Below the pieces are notes generated by a model, which ran no database searches, was not told the DNA's origin, and saw only the letters and a list, made by a program, of their open reading frames with translations. The position numbers were made by a program, and so were the translations under genes. A stretch of 64,000 nt of DNA, taken from Frondihabitans sp. 762G35. Lineage in GTDB: Bacteria > Actinomycetota > Actinomycetes > Actinomycetales > Microbacteriaceae. Below are positions 41,969-51,356 of the stretch, piece after piece (within the stretch, counting starts at the first letter, position 1; each line of letters starts with the position of its first letter). The stretch is taken from the NCBI RefSeq assembly GCF_002074055.1, contig NZ_CP014619.1, forward strand, positions 1,488,001-1,552,000. Reading direction: 5' to 3'.

Positions 41969-43110
41969 TACTTGCTTTCCTGGTTCGAGGCGCGGGCGAT
42001 GACCAGCTCGCGGAAGCGGTCGAAGAGGTGGTTGCTGTCGTGGGGCCCTGCGGCCGCCTCGGGGTGGTACTGCACCGAGAAGGCCGGGATGTCGAGGGCG
42101 CGGAGCCCCTCGACGACGTTGTCGTTCAGAGAGAAGTGGCTGACCTCGACGCGTCCGAAGCCGGCCGGGGAGTCGAGGACGCCGTCGACCGGGGCGTCGA
42201 CCGCGAAGCCGTGGTTCTGGCTCGTGATCTCGACGGTGCCGGTGGTCTTGTCCCACACCGGCTGGTTGATGCCGCGGTGGCCGAAGGGCAGCTTGTAGGT
42301 GCCGAAGCCGAGGGCGCGCCCGAGGAGCTGGTTGCCGAAGCAGATGCCGAAGAACGGCAGGCCCTCGCGGAGGGCGCCCTGCAGGAGCTCGACCTGCGCG
42401 TCGGAGGCCGCGGGGTCGCCGGGGCCGTTCGAGTAGAAGAGGGCGTCGGGTGCGATCGCGCGGAGCTCCTCCGCGGTCGCCGACTGCGGCAGGACCGTCA
42501 CGTCGAAGCCGCGCTGGGCCAGATAGCGGAGCGTCGACGTCTTGACGCCGAGGTCGAGGACGGCGACCCGGCCGATGCGCTCGCCCTCGGCGGGGAGGTC
42601 GTAGCGCACCTTCGTGGACACCTCGCCGGACAGGTTGCGGCCGGCCATGCCGTCCTGGTCGCGGACGAGCCGGAGCTGCTCCTCCGGGTCGAGGGCGGCG
42701 TCGCCTCCCGAGAAGACGCCCGCGCGCATCGAGCCGACGTCGCGGAGTCGTCGGGTGATCGCGCGGGTGTCGACCCCGCGGATCCCGACGATGCCGTCGT
42801 CTGCCAACTGGTCGTCGAGGGTGCCCTGCGCGCGGAAGTTGGAGACCACGCGGCTGGCGTCGCGGACGACGAAGCCGGCCACCCAGATGCGGCTCGATTC
42901 GGGGTCCTCGTCGTTGACGCCCGTGTTGCCGATGTGCGGCGCGGTCATCACGACGATCTGCCCGGCGTAGGACGGGTCGGTCAGGGTCTCCTGGTAGCCG
43001 GTCATCCCCGTCGCGAAGACGGCCTCGCCGAGGGTCCGCCCCTCGGCGCCGTAGGCGCGCCCTTCGAAGCGGGTTCCGTCTTCGAGAACCAGTACGGCCT
43101 TCTGTGTCAC
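41968..43110 (-). CDS. carA: Carbamoyl-phosphate synthase small subunit
   Basis: Glutaminase subunit supplying ammonia to CarB. The 380-aa protein has the CarA-specific N-terminal domain ([30 protein letters not shown]) and a class I amidotransferase domain with the nucleophile in [13 protein letters not shown] near 265 and catalytic His in FSVQYHPEA near 350. GTG start overlaps the upstream membrane-protein gene's stop (GTGA). Confidence 0.97.
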
Positions 43111-43637
43111 TGAGTCTTCTCTCCTGGGGTCGTATCGGTGCGGGGTGCGGGTGCGGCGTCCGGCAGGAGGGTCTCGACGGCGTCGATGACCTCCCGGGGG
43201 TCGCCGCTGTCGCGGAGGTAGGTGTCGACGTCGGTGTCGCCGAGGCGCCAACCGATGCGGATGAGGCCGTCGGTCTCGACGACGCGGTCGATGGTCCAGG
43301 TCGAGCGTCCGACGTCGCGGAGGCTCGCCCGCTCGACGAGGATCGGCGCGGCTCCTGCGATGTCGAGGACCACGCCCTCGGGATGCACCTCGACGACGGC
43401 GCGGCCGCGGAAGCCGAGCCCCCGGACGACGACCCGGTCGAGCGGGTTCTCCGCCTTGGAGGTCGCGACGTAGAAGAGGTCGCGCTCGAAGGACGAGGGG
43501 GCGAGGTCGACCGGGGCGGACACCGGCAGGGGCAGACCGGCCTGGCTCCTGCCCCGCGCGCGCCAACCGGCCCGCATGAGGAGGAACAGGGCGAGGAAGA
43601 GGAGCAGGAAGCCCGCGCCGATCAGCCAGCGGGTCAC
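43107..43637 (-). CDS. pyrC-carA intergenic membrane protein (PH-like domain)
   Basis: A 176-aa protein with a single N-terminal membrane helix (about 4-22, [17 protein letters not shown]) and a beta-rich cytoplasmic domain (about 45-160) that looks like the PH-like domain seen at this position in actinobacteria (compare Rv1382 between pyrC and carA of M. tuberculosis). It overlaps both neighbours (GTGA at each end), so it is fully embedded in the pyrimidine operon. No enzyme motif is seen; a role in anchoring or scaffolding would be a guess. The domain name is inferred from context. Confidence 0.85.
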   Translation of the reverse strand: MTRWLIGAGFLLLFLALFLLMRAGWRARGRSQAGLPLPVSAPVDLAPSSFERDLFYVATSKAENPLDRVVVRGLGFRGRAVVEVHPEGVVLDIAGAAPILVERASLRDVGRSTWTIDRVVETDGLIRIGWRLGDTDVDTYLRDSGDPREVIDAVETLLPDAAPAPRTDTTPGEKTQ

Positions 43638-44973
43638 GAGGCCTCCGCGAAGCGGGATGCTCGGGCGAGCCGCTCGACCTCGCCCGAGTCGACGACCTCG
43701 CCGCCGAGGACCGTCGCGTAGCCGCCGTGGAAGACGGCCTCCACGCGGCCCGGCAGCTCGGAGCCGAGGAACGGGGAGTTGGTGCTCTTGCCGGCGAGGT
43801 CGGCGGTCGAGAAACTCCTGGTCACCCTTCGATCGTAGAGCGTGATCTCGGCCGGGCCGCCCACGCCGATCGGAACGCCCTGGCCCTCGACCTGCCCGAT
43901 GCGCGCCGGTGCCACGGAGAGCACCCGCTCGACGTCGGCCCAGCCGAGGAGGCCGGTGTCGACCATGGTCCGGTGGACGACGGCGAGCGCGGACTCGAGG
44001 CCGACCATCCCGTTGGCCGCGTTGTCCCACTCGCACGACTTCGCCTCCGCGGTGTGCGGGGCGTGGTCGGTCGCGACGATGTCGACGGTGCCGTCGGCCA
44101 GGGCCTGGCGGAGCGCCTCGACGTCCTCCGACCGGCGGAGCGGCGGGTTGACCTTGTAGCGCGCGTCGTAGGTGGAGACGAGGTCCTCGGTGAGGAGCAG
44201 GTGGTGCGGGGTGACCTCCGCGGTCACGTCGAAGCCGCGCGACTTCGCCCAGCGGATCACCTCGACGCTGCCGGCCGTGGAGACGTGGCAGACGTGCAGC
44301 CGCGCCCCGACGTGGTGCGCCAGGAGCACGTCGCGCGCGATGATCGCCTCCTCCGCCACGGCCGGCCAGCCGCCGAGCCCGAGGGTGGCGCTGAGTTCGC
44401 CCTCGTTCATCTGCGCGCCCACGGTGAGCCGGGGCTCCTGCGCGTGCTGGGCCAGGACCCCGCCGAAGCCCTTGATGTACTCGAGCGCGCGACGCATCAG
44501 GAGAGGGTCGGCGACGCAGGAGCCGTCGTCCGAGAACACGCGGACGCGGGCCCTCGACCTCGCCATGGCGCCGATCTCCGACAGGTGCGTCCCGGCGAGG
44601 CCCTGCGACACGGCCCCGATGGGCCGCACGGTGACGAAGCCCGCCCGGTCGCCCAGGGCCTGCACCTGCTCGACGACCCCGGCCGTGTCGGCCACGGGCG
44701 AGGAGTTGGCCATCGCGTTGACCGCGGTGAAGCCGCCCCGCGCGGCCGCCCGGGAGCCGGTGAGGACCGTCTCGCTGCCCTCGAAGCCCGGCTCGCGGAG
44801 GTGCGTGTGCAGGTCGACGAGGCCGGGGAGGGCCAGGAGCCCGTCGGCGTCGATCTCGGTGGCGCCCACCTCGGTGAGGTTCGTGCCGAGCGCCTTCACC
44901 ACGCCGCCGCCGAGCAGGATGTCGGTCTTCCGCCCCGAGCTCAGCTCGGCGCCCTTAAGCAGGTAGTCGGTGG

Positions 44974-44977
<4 letters not shown>
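43634..44977 (-). CDS. pyrC: Dihydroorotase
   Basis: Zinc amidohydrolase that closes carbamoyl aspartate to dihydroorotate. The 447-aa class I enzyme has metal ligands in [12 protein letters not shown] near 55-66, the second signature [12 protein letters not shown] near 308-319, and His ligands in AQHAQEPRL and [11 protein letters not shown] between. An unbroken family-length protein. Its ATG overlaps the pyrB stop in ATGA. Confidence 0.96.
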
Positions 44978-45926
<949 letters not shown>

Positions 45927-45930
<4 letters not shown>

Positions 45931-46466
45931 TGCTCGCCCCCCTCGATCGTGACGCGCTCGTCGTCGTCCGTCTCGGCGAGGCGCACGAAGATGCGCTCCG
46001 CGGCGGACGACGGCAGGTTCTTGCCCACGTAGTCGGCGCGGATCGGGAGTTCGCGGTGGCCGCGGTCGACGAGCACGGCCAGTCGGACGACGCTCGGTCG
46101 CCCGATCGCGCTGAGGGCGTCGAGGGCGGCGCGGATCGTGCGGCCCGAGAAGAGCACGTCGTCGACGAGGACGACGGTCTTGCCGTCGATGCCGCCGTCG
46201 GGGACGCTGGTCGGACGCGGGGAGCGGGTCGGCTGGCGCCGGAGGTCGTCGCGGAAGAGGGTGACGTCGACGGCCCCGATGGGGATCGTCTGGCCCGAGA
46301 TGGACTCGAGGGCCCGCCCGATCCGGTCGGCGAGGATCACGCCGCGCGTCGGGACGCCCAGGACAACGAGGTCGTCCGCCCCGCGGTTGGCCTCGAGGAT
46401 CTCGTGGGCGATGCGCGTCAGCGCACGCTTGATGTCAGCCTGACTCAGCACGTCTCGTGTGCTCAA
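45927..46466 (-). CDS. pyrR: Bifunctional pyr operon RNA-binding regulator / uracil phosphoribosyltransferase
   Basis: A 179-aa regulator that binds pyr leader RNA when UMP or UTP is high and also has UPRTase activity. The PRPP-binding signature [21 protein letters not shown] lies near 100-120, and the RNA-contact region [16 protein letters not shown] near 72-87. The TTG start at 46466 lies behind a perfect AAGGAGGT. The leader hairpin just upstream matches the PyrR recognition loop, pointing to autoregulation by hiding the ribosome site. Confidence 0.95.
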
Positions 46467-46470
46467 TCGG

Positions 46471-46498
46471 ACCTCCTTCCCCGCCTCTCGGGACGGAA
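46471..46498 (-). promoter_or_regulatory. PyrR-binding leader hairpin overlapping the pyrR ribosome site
   Basis: Minus strand: UUCC-GUCCCGAGAGGC-GGGGAA (46477-46498) followed at once by the Shine-Dalgarno AAGGAGGU (46471-46478). The segment GUCCCGAGAGGC matches the PyrR-binding loop consensus UCCNGNGAGGY, and the hairpin's 3' arm shares bases with the ribosome site. This fits translational repression as shown for mycobacterial pyrR rather than the transcription attenuation of Bacillus. Confidence 0.72.
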
Positions 46499-46529
46499 TT
46501 TAAAGGACGTCGGTGTGTGGATCGCGACC

Positions 46530-46535
46530 AGCCTA
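46530..46535 (-). promoter_or_regulatory. Probable -10 box of the pyr operon
   Basis: Minus strand TAGGCT, 63 bp upstream of the pyrR TTG. Initiation near 46523 would give a leader of about 55 nt that contains the whole PyrR hairpin. No convincing -35 box is seen. Confidence 0.4.
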
Positions 46536-46557
46536 GCGTGCCTGCCGAGGCCTGCGG

Positions 46558-46974
46558 CTACGAGGCCGTGGTGGTCGCGATCCGGGCCAGCAGCCCGTTG
46601 ACGAAGCTCGCGGAGTCGTCGGTCGACAGGCTCTGAGCCAGCTCGACGGCCTCGGAGATCGCGACGGCGTCGGGGATCTCCTCGTTGTGCGTCAGCTCCC
46701 AGATGCCGATCCGCAGGATCGCGCGGTCGATCGTGGGCATGCGCTGGAGCGACCAGCCCTGCGAGTACGTCTCGATGAGCTCGTCGATCTCCGGACGGTT
46801 CTCGATGACACCCTGCACGATGTCGCGCGCGTAGCCCCAGCTGGAGTTGCGCTCCGGGTTCGCCAGGGCCCGCTGGGTCTCCACGACGAGGGCGTCGTCG
46901 ATGGAGATCTGTCGGATGTCGGCGACGTAGAGGATGTCGAGGGCGCGCTTGCGCGCCTTTGTTCGTGCGCTCAC
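46558..46974 (-). CDS. nusB: Transcription antitermination protein NusB
   Basis: All-helical RNA-binding protein that, with NusE, promotes rRNA antitermination. The 138-aa sequence shows KARKRALDILYVADI near 6-20, SWSLQRMPTIDRAILRIG-type helices near 73-92 and NEAVELAQSL/SVNGLL-like C-terminal helices (ISEAVELAQSLS, FVNGLLARI). GTG start. It follows efp by 14 bp (the conserved efp-nusB pair) and precedes pyrR, which has its own promoter. Confidence 0.95.
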   Translation of the reverse strand: MSARTKARKRALDILYVADIRQISIDDALVVETQRALANPERNSSWGYARDIVQGVIENRPEIDELIETYSQGWSLQRMPTIDRAILRIGIWELTHNEEIPDAVAISEAVELAQSLSTDDSASFVNGLLARIATTTAS

Positions 46975-46988
46975 GGAGGGGGCTGGCC

Positions 46989-47552
46989 CTAGTCGTTGAC
47001 GCGGCCGAGGTAGCTGCCGTCGCGCGTGTCGACCTTGACCCGGGTGCCGGTCTCGAGGAAGAGCGGTACCTGGATCTCGTAGCCGGTCTCGACGGTGGCC
47101 GGCTTGGTGCCGCCGGTGGAGCGGTCGCCCTGGAGACCCGGCTCGGTGTAGGTGACCTCGAGGACGACGGAGGCGGGGAGCTCGATGTAGAGCGGGTTGC
47201 CCTCGTGGAGCGCCATCTGCACGTTCTGGTTCTCGAGCATGAAGTTCTTCGCGTCGCCGACGATCGTCGCGGGGACGTTGATCTGGTCGTAGTCGCTGGT
47301 GTCCATGAACACGAAGCCGTCGGCCTCGGCGTAGAGGTACTGGTACTCCCGGCGGTCGACGTTGGCGAACTCGACCTTCGTGCCGGCGTTGAAGGTCTTG
47401 TCGACGACCTTGCCGCTCATGACGTTCTTCATCTTCGTGCGGACGAACGCGCCGCCCTTGCCGGGCTTGACGTGCTGGAACTCGATGATGTTCCAGAGCT
47501 GGCCGTCGAGGTTGAGAACGGCGCCGTTCTTGATGTCGTTGGTAGTGGCCAT
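46989..47552 (-). CDS. efp: Elongation factor P
   Basis: Rescues ribosomes stalled at polyproline. The 187-aa protein has three beta-barrel domains; the tip loop [12 protein letters not shown] near 29-40 carries Lys at the usually modified position, and the C-terminal signature [10 protein letters not shown] is intact. ATG 47552 is used (SD AAAGGACG); a longer open frame upstream lacks family similarity. No epmA/B-like modification genes are in the window, and actinobacterial EF-P is generally thought to work unmodified. Confidence 0.97.
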   Translation of the reverse strand: MATTNDIKNGAVLNLDGQLWNIIEFQHVKPGKGGAFVRTKMKNVMSGKVVDKTFNAGTKVEFANVDRREYQYLYAEADGFVFMDTSDYDQINVPATIVGDAKNFMLENQNVQMALHEGNPLYIELPASVVLEVTYTEPGLQGDRSTGGTKPATVETGYEIQVPLFLETGTRVKVDTRDGSYLGRVND

Positions 47553-47674
47553 GCTGGAACGTCCTTTGAAGATCGATTTATAGAGGGAGCGGGTGCGCGA
47601 GGGCACGGAGCGGTCAAGGCAGCGACCACTCTACCCGACACTCGAAGCGGGTCTGCGGAACTGACGCCTCCCTG

Positions 47675-47680
47675 TTGACA
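47675..47680 (+). promoter_or_regulatory. Consensus -35 box for the accessory cassette
   Basis: A perfect TTGACA is followed after 17-19 bp by AT-rich AATATTTA (47698-47705). Such a consensus -35 is unusual next to the other promoters here and supports separate origin and regulation of the downstream cassette. Confidence 0.5.
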
Positions 47681-47752
47681 CAGATTTATTCGACGGCAAT
47701 ATTTACATCTTGCATGTGCGTAGAAAGCGCACGCAGACGTCAGGAGTGGTTC

Positions 47753-48196
47753 ATGGCCGATTTTCTGGTTCGAGCATTGGCGGTCGGTGCCTGCAGCATC
47801 GTCCTAGCGGCGGCAGGAACCTTTGCGACATCGACGGGGGCAGCTGCGACCGAAGCGGTTCCACAGCCGACGAACCAGGGATCCGCGTCGGAGCAGATGC
47901 TTACAGAACTTCAGTTCGCTCAAGCGATGGAGGAGGCTCGTCGACTGGGGCTGACCGGAGCCGAACACGTGGGCGACGATGGGGTGCCCGTGAGAACCGT
48001 GTCGCTCGGGGACGGGATCTCGTTCGGTGTGTCTGCAGGCCTGTGCGTGGTCAGTGCAGGCGGCTTCTGCGTCGTCGCAGGTGCCATCCTCACTGCGGCG
48101 GGACTAGCCATCTCCGCGAACAACGGCCAAAGGTCCTCCGGTGGTCGGCAACTGCGGGTGTACCCGTTCAGCGGTCACAAGCCGCGATGCGCGTAG
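47753..48196 (+). CDS. Secreted hydrophobic protein of unknown function
   Basis: A 147-aa protein, not recognised. Residues 1-33 are a Sec signal peptide (positive Arg7, hydrophobic core VGACSIVLAAAGTF, small residues at the end). A polar linker follows (34-80), then a glycine/alanine/valine-rich hydrophobic stretch (about 89-122) containing Cys98 and Cys106, and a basic tail ending in Cys146. AGGAG precedes the ATG by 7 nt. Base composition is clearly lower in GC than neighbouring genes. The next gene, 8 bp on, encodes a tiny membrane protein. The layout recalls secreted peptide plus immunity pairs, but no family link was established. Confidence 0.65.
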   Translation: MADFLVRALAVGACSIVLAAAGTFATSTGAAATEAVPQPTNQGSASEQMLTELQFAQAMEEARRLGLTGAEHVGDDGVPVRTVSLGDGISFGVSAGLCVVSAGGFCVVAGAILTAAGLAISANNGQRSSGGRQLRVYPFSGHKPRCA

Positions 48197-48204
48197 GAGG
48201 CGCC

Positions 48205-48408
48205 GTGAACCTGCTCCTTCGCCGAACGTTCGTCTGCGGTCTCTCACTCACGGGCATCGCAGCCGGTTTGGTCATTGCAAACAGTGATCTCTCCGAGTGC
48301 TGGCGACTGGTGGGGCGCGTGTGTTCGGGTGCCGCCATGTTCCTCGGAATCCTGTACCTCGGGGCGGTGATCCGCTATCAGCGCCGTCGGCCGGGCCGCA
48401 ACCCCTAG
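48205..48408 (+). CDS. Small two-helix membrane protein, possible partner of the secreted protein
   Basis: A 67-aa protein with two hydrophobic helices (about 3-25 and 42-58), Cys32 and Cys40 between them, and an Arg-rich C-terminus RYQRRRPGRNP that should stay in the cytoplasm. AGGAGG lies 4 nt before the GTG start; an in-frame ATG at 48187 overlaps the previous gene and lacks a ribosome site. It shares the lower GC and strand of the preceding gene, so the two probably form one transcript. No family recognised. Confidence 0.55.
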   Translation: MNLLLRRTFVCGLSLTGIAAGLVIANSDLSECWRLVGRVCSGAAMFLGILYLGAVIRYQRRRPGRNP

Positions 48409-48604
48409 CCGATGCAGGCCTCGCGTGTGACTCAGCATCTCCTTTGGCTCGACGAGACGTATGAGCGATGTCCGGCCTTGCCTACGCACCGAGCGGGAAG
48501 GGTAGGAATCGGCCTCCCGGCTCCGCGACACGAGCGCCGGGTGGCTCTTCTCGTCGCGCACCTCGTGGGTGAGGACCGAGTGCGTCGTCGCGTAACCTCG
48601 CCCC

Positions 48605-49048
48605 GTGGACGACTCGCCCCCCGCTCCCGCCCCGCAGCGCGGGCGACGTCTCCTCGCGGGCATCGCCCTCGCCTACGCCGTCCTCACGCTCGCGTTCTTC
48701 GCCGGACTCGTGCTCGCCCCCGTCCGGGGCGAGACCGGGAACGTGCTGTTCCCGCTCGTGTCGATCGGCGCCGTCGTCTCGCTGGCGGCGCTGCAGGAGC
48801 GGTCGCGGCTCCTGCCCCTCCCGAACGGCCGGCGGAAGGCGGTGACCGTCGTCGTGGGGCTCGCCTGGACGGTCGCCTCGGTGTGGCTCGTCGCGGTCGC
48901 GTCGGGGACCGGGTGGGACGACGTCGCGACGTCGATCCCGCTCGGAGCGCTCGCCTGGGGGCTCGGGCTCGTCTTCGGCTGGGTCGGCTATCGCTCGCGC
49001 TTCTTCCGATGGCAGCGGAGCGACGTCCCGCCGACCGTCGTCGGCTGA
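48605..49048 (+). CDS. Four-helix membrane protein, unknown function
   Basis: A 147-aa hydrophobic protein with four predicted helices (about 16-37, 46-62, 76-97 and 108-128) and an N-terminal Pro-rich hydrophilic segment. The loop GTGWDDVATSIP separates helices three and four. No known domain was recognised. A TAACCT box at 48593-48598 ends 6 nt before the GTG, so initiation is probably leaderless. It precedes the acyltransferase gene by 33 bp on the same strand. Confidence 0.65.
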   Translation: MDDSPPAPAPQRGRRLLAGIALAYAVLTLAFFAGLVLAPVRGETGNVLFPLVSIGAVVSLAALQERSRLLPLPNGRRKAVTVVVGLAWTVASVWLVAVASGTGWDDVATSIPLGALAWGLGLVFGWVGYRSRFFRWQRSDVPPTVVG

Positions 49049-49081
49049 GACCCTCGACGGGCGAGACCCTAGACAGGTGAG

Positions 49082-51322
49082 ATGTCCTCGCGTCAAACTG
49101 TGCGCGAGGGCTCCGCCGGAGCCACCCGACTCAAGGCGCTCACCATGCAGACACCCGATCGTCCTGCCCGAAAACCCTCCCCCGAGGCCCACCGCCAGCG
49201 CGCCGACATCCAGGGTCTGCGGACCCTCGCCGTCGTCGCCGTCATCCTGAACCACCTGCTGGCCTGGCCATCCGGCGGTTTCGTCGGCGTCGACGTCTTC
49301 TTCGTCGTGTCGGGGTTCCTCATCACGGGGCTTCTCCTCCGCGAGCACGACCGGACTGGGCGCATCTCGTTCGCGGGCTTCTATCGGCGGAGGGCGCGCA
49401 GGATCCTGCCCATCGCCACGCTCGTGCTCGTCGCGACGGTCGCGGCCTCCTTCGCGATCTTCCTCCCGGCCCGCGCTCGGACCATCTCCGTCGACGCGAT
49501 CTGGTCGTTCGTCTTCGCGGGGAACTGGCACTTCGCCCTCGTCGGGACCGACTACTTCGCCTCCGACGGGACGACGTCGCCGCTGCAGCACTACTGGTCG
49601 CTCGGCGTCGAGGAGCAGTTCTACCTCGTCTGGCCCTGGATCCTGGTCCTCGTCTTCGCGGTCGCCGCCAAGCGCCGGTGGTCCGGGCGTCACGGCCGGG
49701 GCGTCCTCGCGGCGATCCTGCTCGCCCTCACCGTCGCCTCCTTCGCGTGGGGCGTCGCCCAATCCGTCTCGGACCCCGGATTCGCCTACTTCTCGACCGG
49801 CGTCCGCGCCTGGGAGCTCGGGGTCGGGGCGCTCCTGGCCCTGGGCGTCCCTCTCCTGGAGCGCATTCCCGGGGCGCTCCGCCCGGTTCTCGGGTGGCTC
49901 GGGCTCTCCGGGCTCGTGGCTGCCGTGTTCGCGACGTCCGGGTCCAGCGGTTTCCCGGCTCCGGGAGCCGCCGGCGCCGTTCTCGCGACGGCGTTCGTCG
50001 TGGCCGCGGGCACCGGGGGTCCGAGCCACGTCGTCGTCCTCGCGAACCCCGTCTCGAGCTATCTCGGCGACGTCTCGTACTCCCTCTACCTCTGGCACTT
50101 CCCCGTCATCATCCTGCTCGGCGCCGTCGTGCCGATGAGCGGGTTCACGATCGCGGCCTGCCTGCTCCTCACCCTCGGCCTGTCCGTCGCCTCCTACCAT
50201 CTGATCGAGGATCCGATCCGGAAGTCGACCTGGCTCGACCGCCGGGCCCGCGAGGCGAGACGACTCGAGTCCGGGGCCAGGAGGCCGCGCCGCGTGCCCG
50301 TGATCTTCCAGGACGTCGACCGCCCCGACCTCGCCGTGATGGCCGGTGCCGTCGTCGTGGCGATCGTCGCGGTGGCCTACTTCGCTCAGACGGCGCCTCG
50401 GCCCGCCGAACCGCAGGCGCAGGCCGCCGAGTCCGTCACGACGGTCCTGCCGGGGGCGACGCCGTCGTCGTCCGACACCGGCTCCCCCGCCGAGCAGGCG
50501 CTGTCGGCGCGGATCTCGGCGGCGCTGACCGCGACGAGCTTCCCGGAGCTCGACCCGTCGGTCGACTCGCTGGGCACGTCGAACTGGGTGAAGGCGGCGG
50601 CCGCGTCCGGCTGCGCCGACATCACCCCGGCCACGGAGGAGCGCTGCCAGAGCGGCCCCGTGCTGGCGACGAAGCAGGTGGCCGTTCTCGGGGACTCGTT
50701 CGCGATCGCGTGGCTGCCCGGTCTCCGCGCGGCTCTCGCTGAGGCCGGATACCGGGTCCACACGTACACCTACGGGCAGTGCCCGGCCGCCTCCGTCACG
50801 GTCCGAAAGGAGGGAGGAGCCCCGTTCCCGGAGTGCGCGAGCCACCGGACCTGGGCGATCGGCCGGATCACGGCGCTGAAGCCTGATCTCGTGATCCTCG
50901 CCGACTCCTCGGACACGATCGACCGTCTGGCGACGAAGAAGTCCCAGGCGGATGGGAGCGCGGAGATCGCCGCGGGGCTCGGGACGACGGTGCGGGCGAT
51001 CGCCCCCAGCGCCAAGCGCGTCGTCTACCTGTCCGATCCCCCGGTGGGCGTGGCGCTGCAGCAGTGCGTCACGCGGTTCGCGAAGCCGAGCGACTGCGCC
51101 CGGAGCACGACCAGCACGTGGGAGGCCATCCAGGCGGCCGATCGTCAGGCCGTGGAGGCCGCCGGAGGAACGTACCTGAGCACCGTCCGATGGTTCTGCG
51201 ACACCCGGGGCCGCTGCCCGGCCTTCGTCGGGACGACACCGGTGCGGGCCGACGCCGGCCACCTCACCGTCCAGTACTCCACCGCGCTCGAACCGCTGCT
51301 GGCGGCCGCTCTGAAGCTCTGA
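49082..51322 (+). CDS. Acyltransferase-3 / SGNH-domain O-acyltransferase
   Basis: A 746-aa two-part enzyme of the OafA type. The N-terminal acyltransferase-3 domain (about 40-390, roughly ten helices) has the His of RTLAVVAVILNHLL near 50-63, GVDVFFVVSGFLITG near 70-84 and RRRARRILP near 105. After a low-complexity linker comes a periplasm-facing SGNH domain (about 500-746) with VLGDSFAIAW near 540 and the DxxH pair in RADAGHL near 725. Such proteins acylate surface polysaccharides or other envelope glycans. An internal ATG at 49145 is an alternative start. Acceptor unknown; no glycan cluster adjoins. Confidence 0.9.
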   Translation: MSSRQTVREGSAGATRLKALTMQTPDRPARKPSPEAHRQRADIQGLRTLAVVAVILNHLLAWPSGGFVGVDVFFVVSGFLITGLLLREHDRTGRISFAGFYRRRARRILPIATLVLVATVAASFAIFLPARARTISVDAIWSFVFAGNWHFALVGTDYFASDGTTSPLQHYWSLGVEEQFYLVWPWILVLVFAVAAKRRWSGRHGRGVLAAILLALTVASFAWGVAQSVSDPGFAYFSTGVRAWELGVGALLALGVPLLERIPGALRPVLGWLGLSGLVAAVFATSGSSGFPAPGAAGAVLATAFVVAAGTGGPSHVVVLANPVSSYLGDVSYSLYLWHFPVIILLGAVVPMSGFTIAACLLLTLGLSVASYHLIEDPIRKSTWLDRRAREARRLESGARRPRRVPVIFQDVDRPDLAVMAGAVVVAIVAVAYFAQTAPRPAEPQAQAAESVTTVLPGATPSSSDTGSPAEQALSARISAALTATSFPELDPSVDSLGTSNWVKAAAASGCADITPATEERCQSGPVLATKQVAVLGDSFAIAWLPGLRAALAEAGYRVHTYTYGQCPAASVTVRKEGGAPFPECASHRTWAIGRITALKPDLVILADSSDTIDRLATKKSQADGSAEIAAGLGTTVRAIAPSAKRVVYLSDPPVGVALQQCVTRFAKPSDCARSTTSTWEAIQAADRQAVEAAGGTYLSTVRWFCDTRGRCPAFVGTTPVRADAGHLTVQYSTALEPLLAAALKL

Positions 51323-51356
51323 CCCGGAGGGCGTGTCGCTCCGATCGCAGGAGCGG

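Noticed and set aside
46558-46974. nusB and pyrR as one transcript only
   Set aside because: A separate TAGGCT box and a PyrR leader lie in the 91-bp gap, so pyrR very probably has its own promoter, though read-through from nusB cannot be excluded.
47753-48408. The small cassette as a toxin-antitoxin module
   Set aside because: The first product has a clear export signal and the second is a membrane protein; neither looks like a DNA-binding antitoxin or known toxin fold, so a secreted-effector pair fits better.
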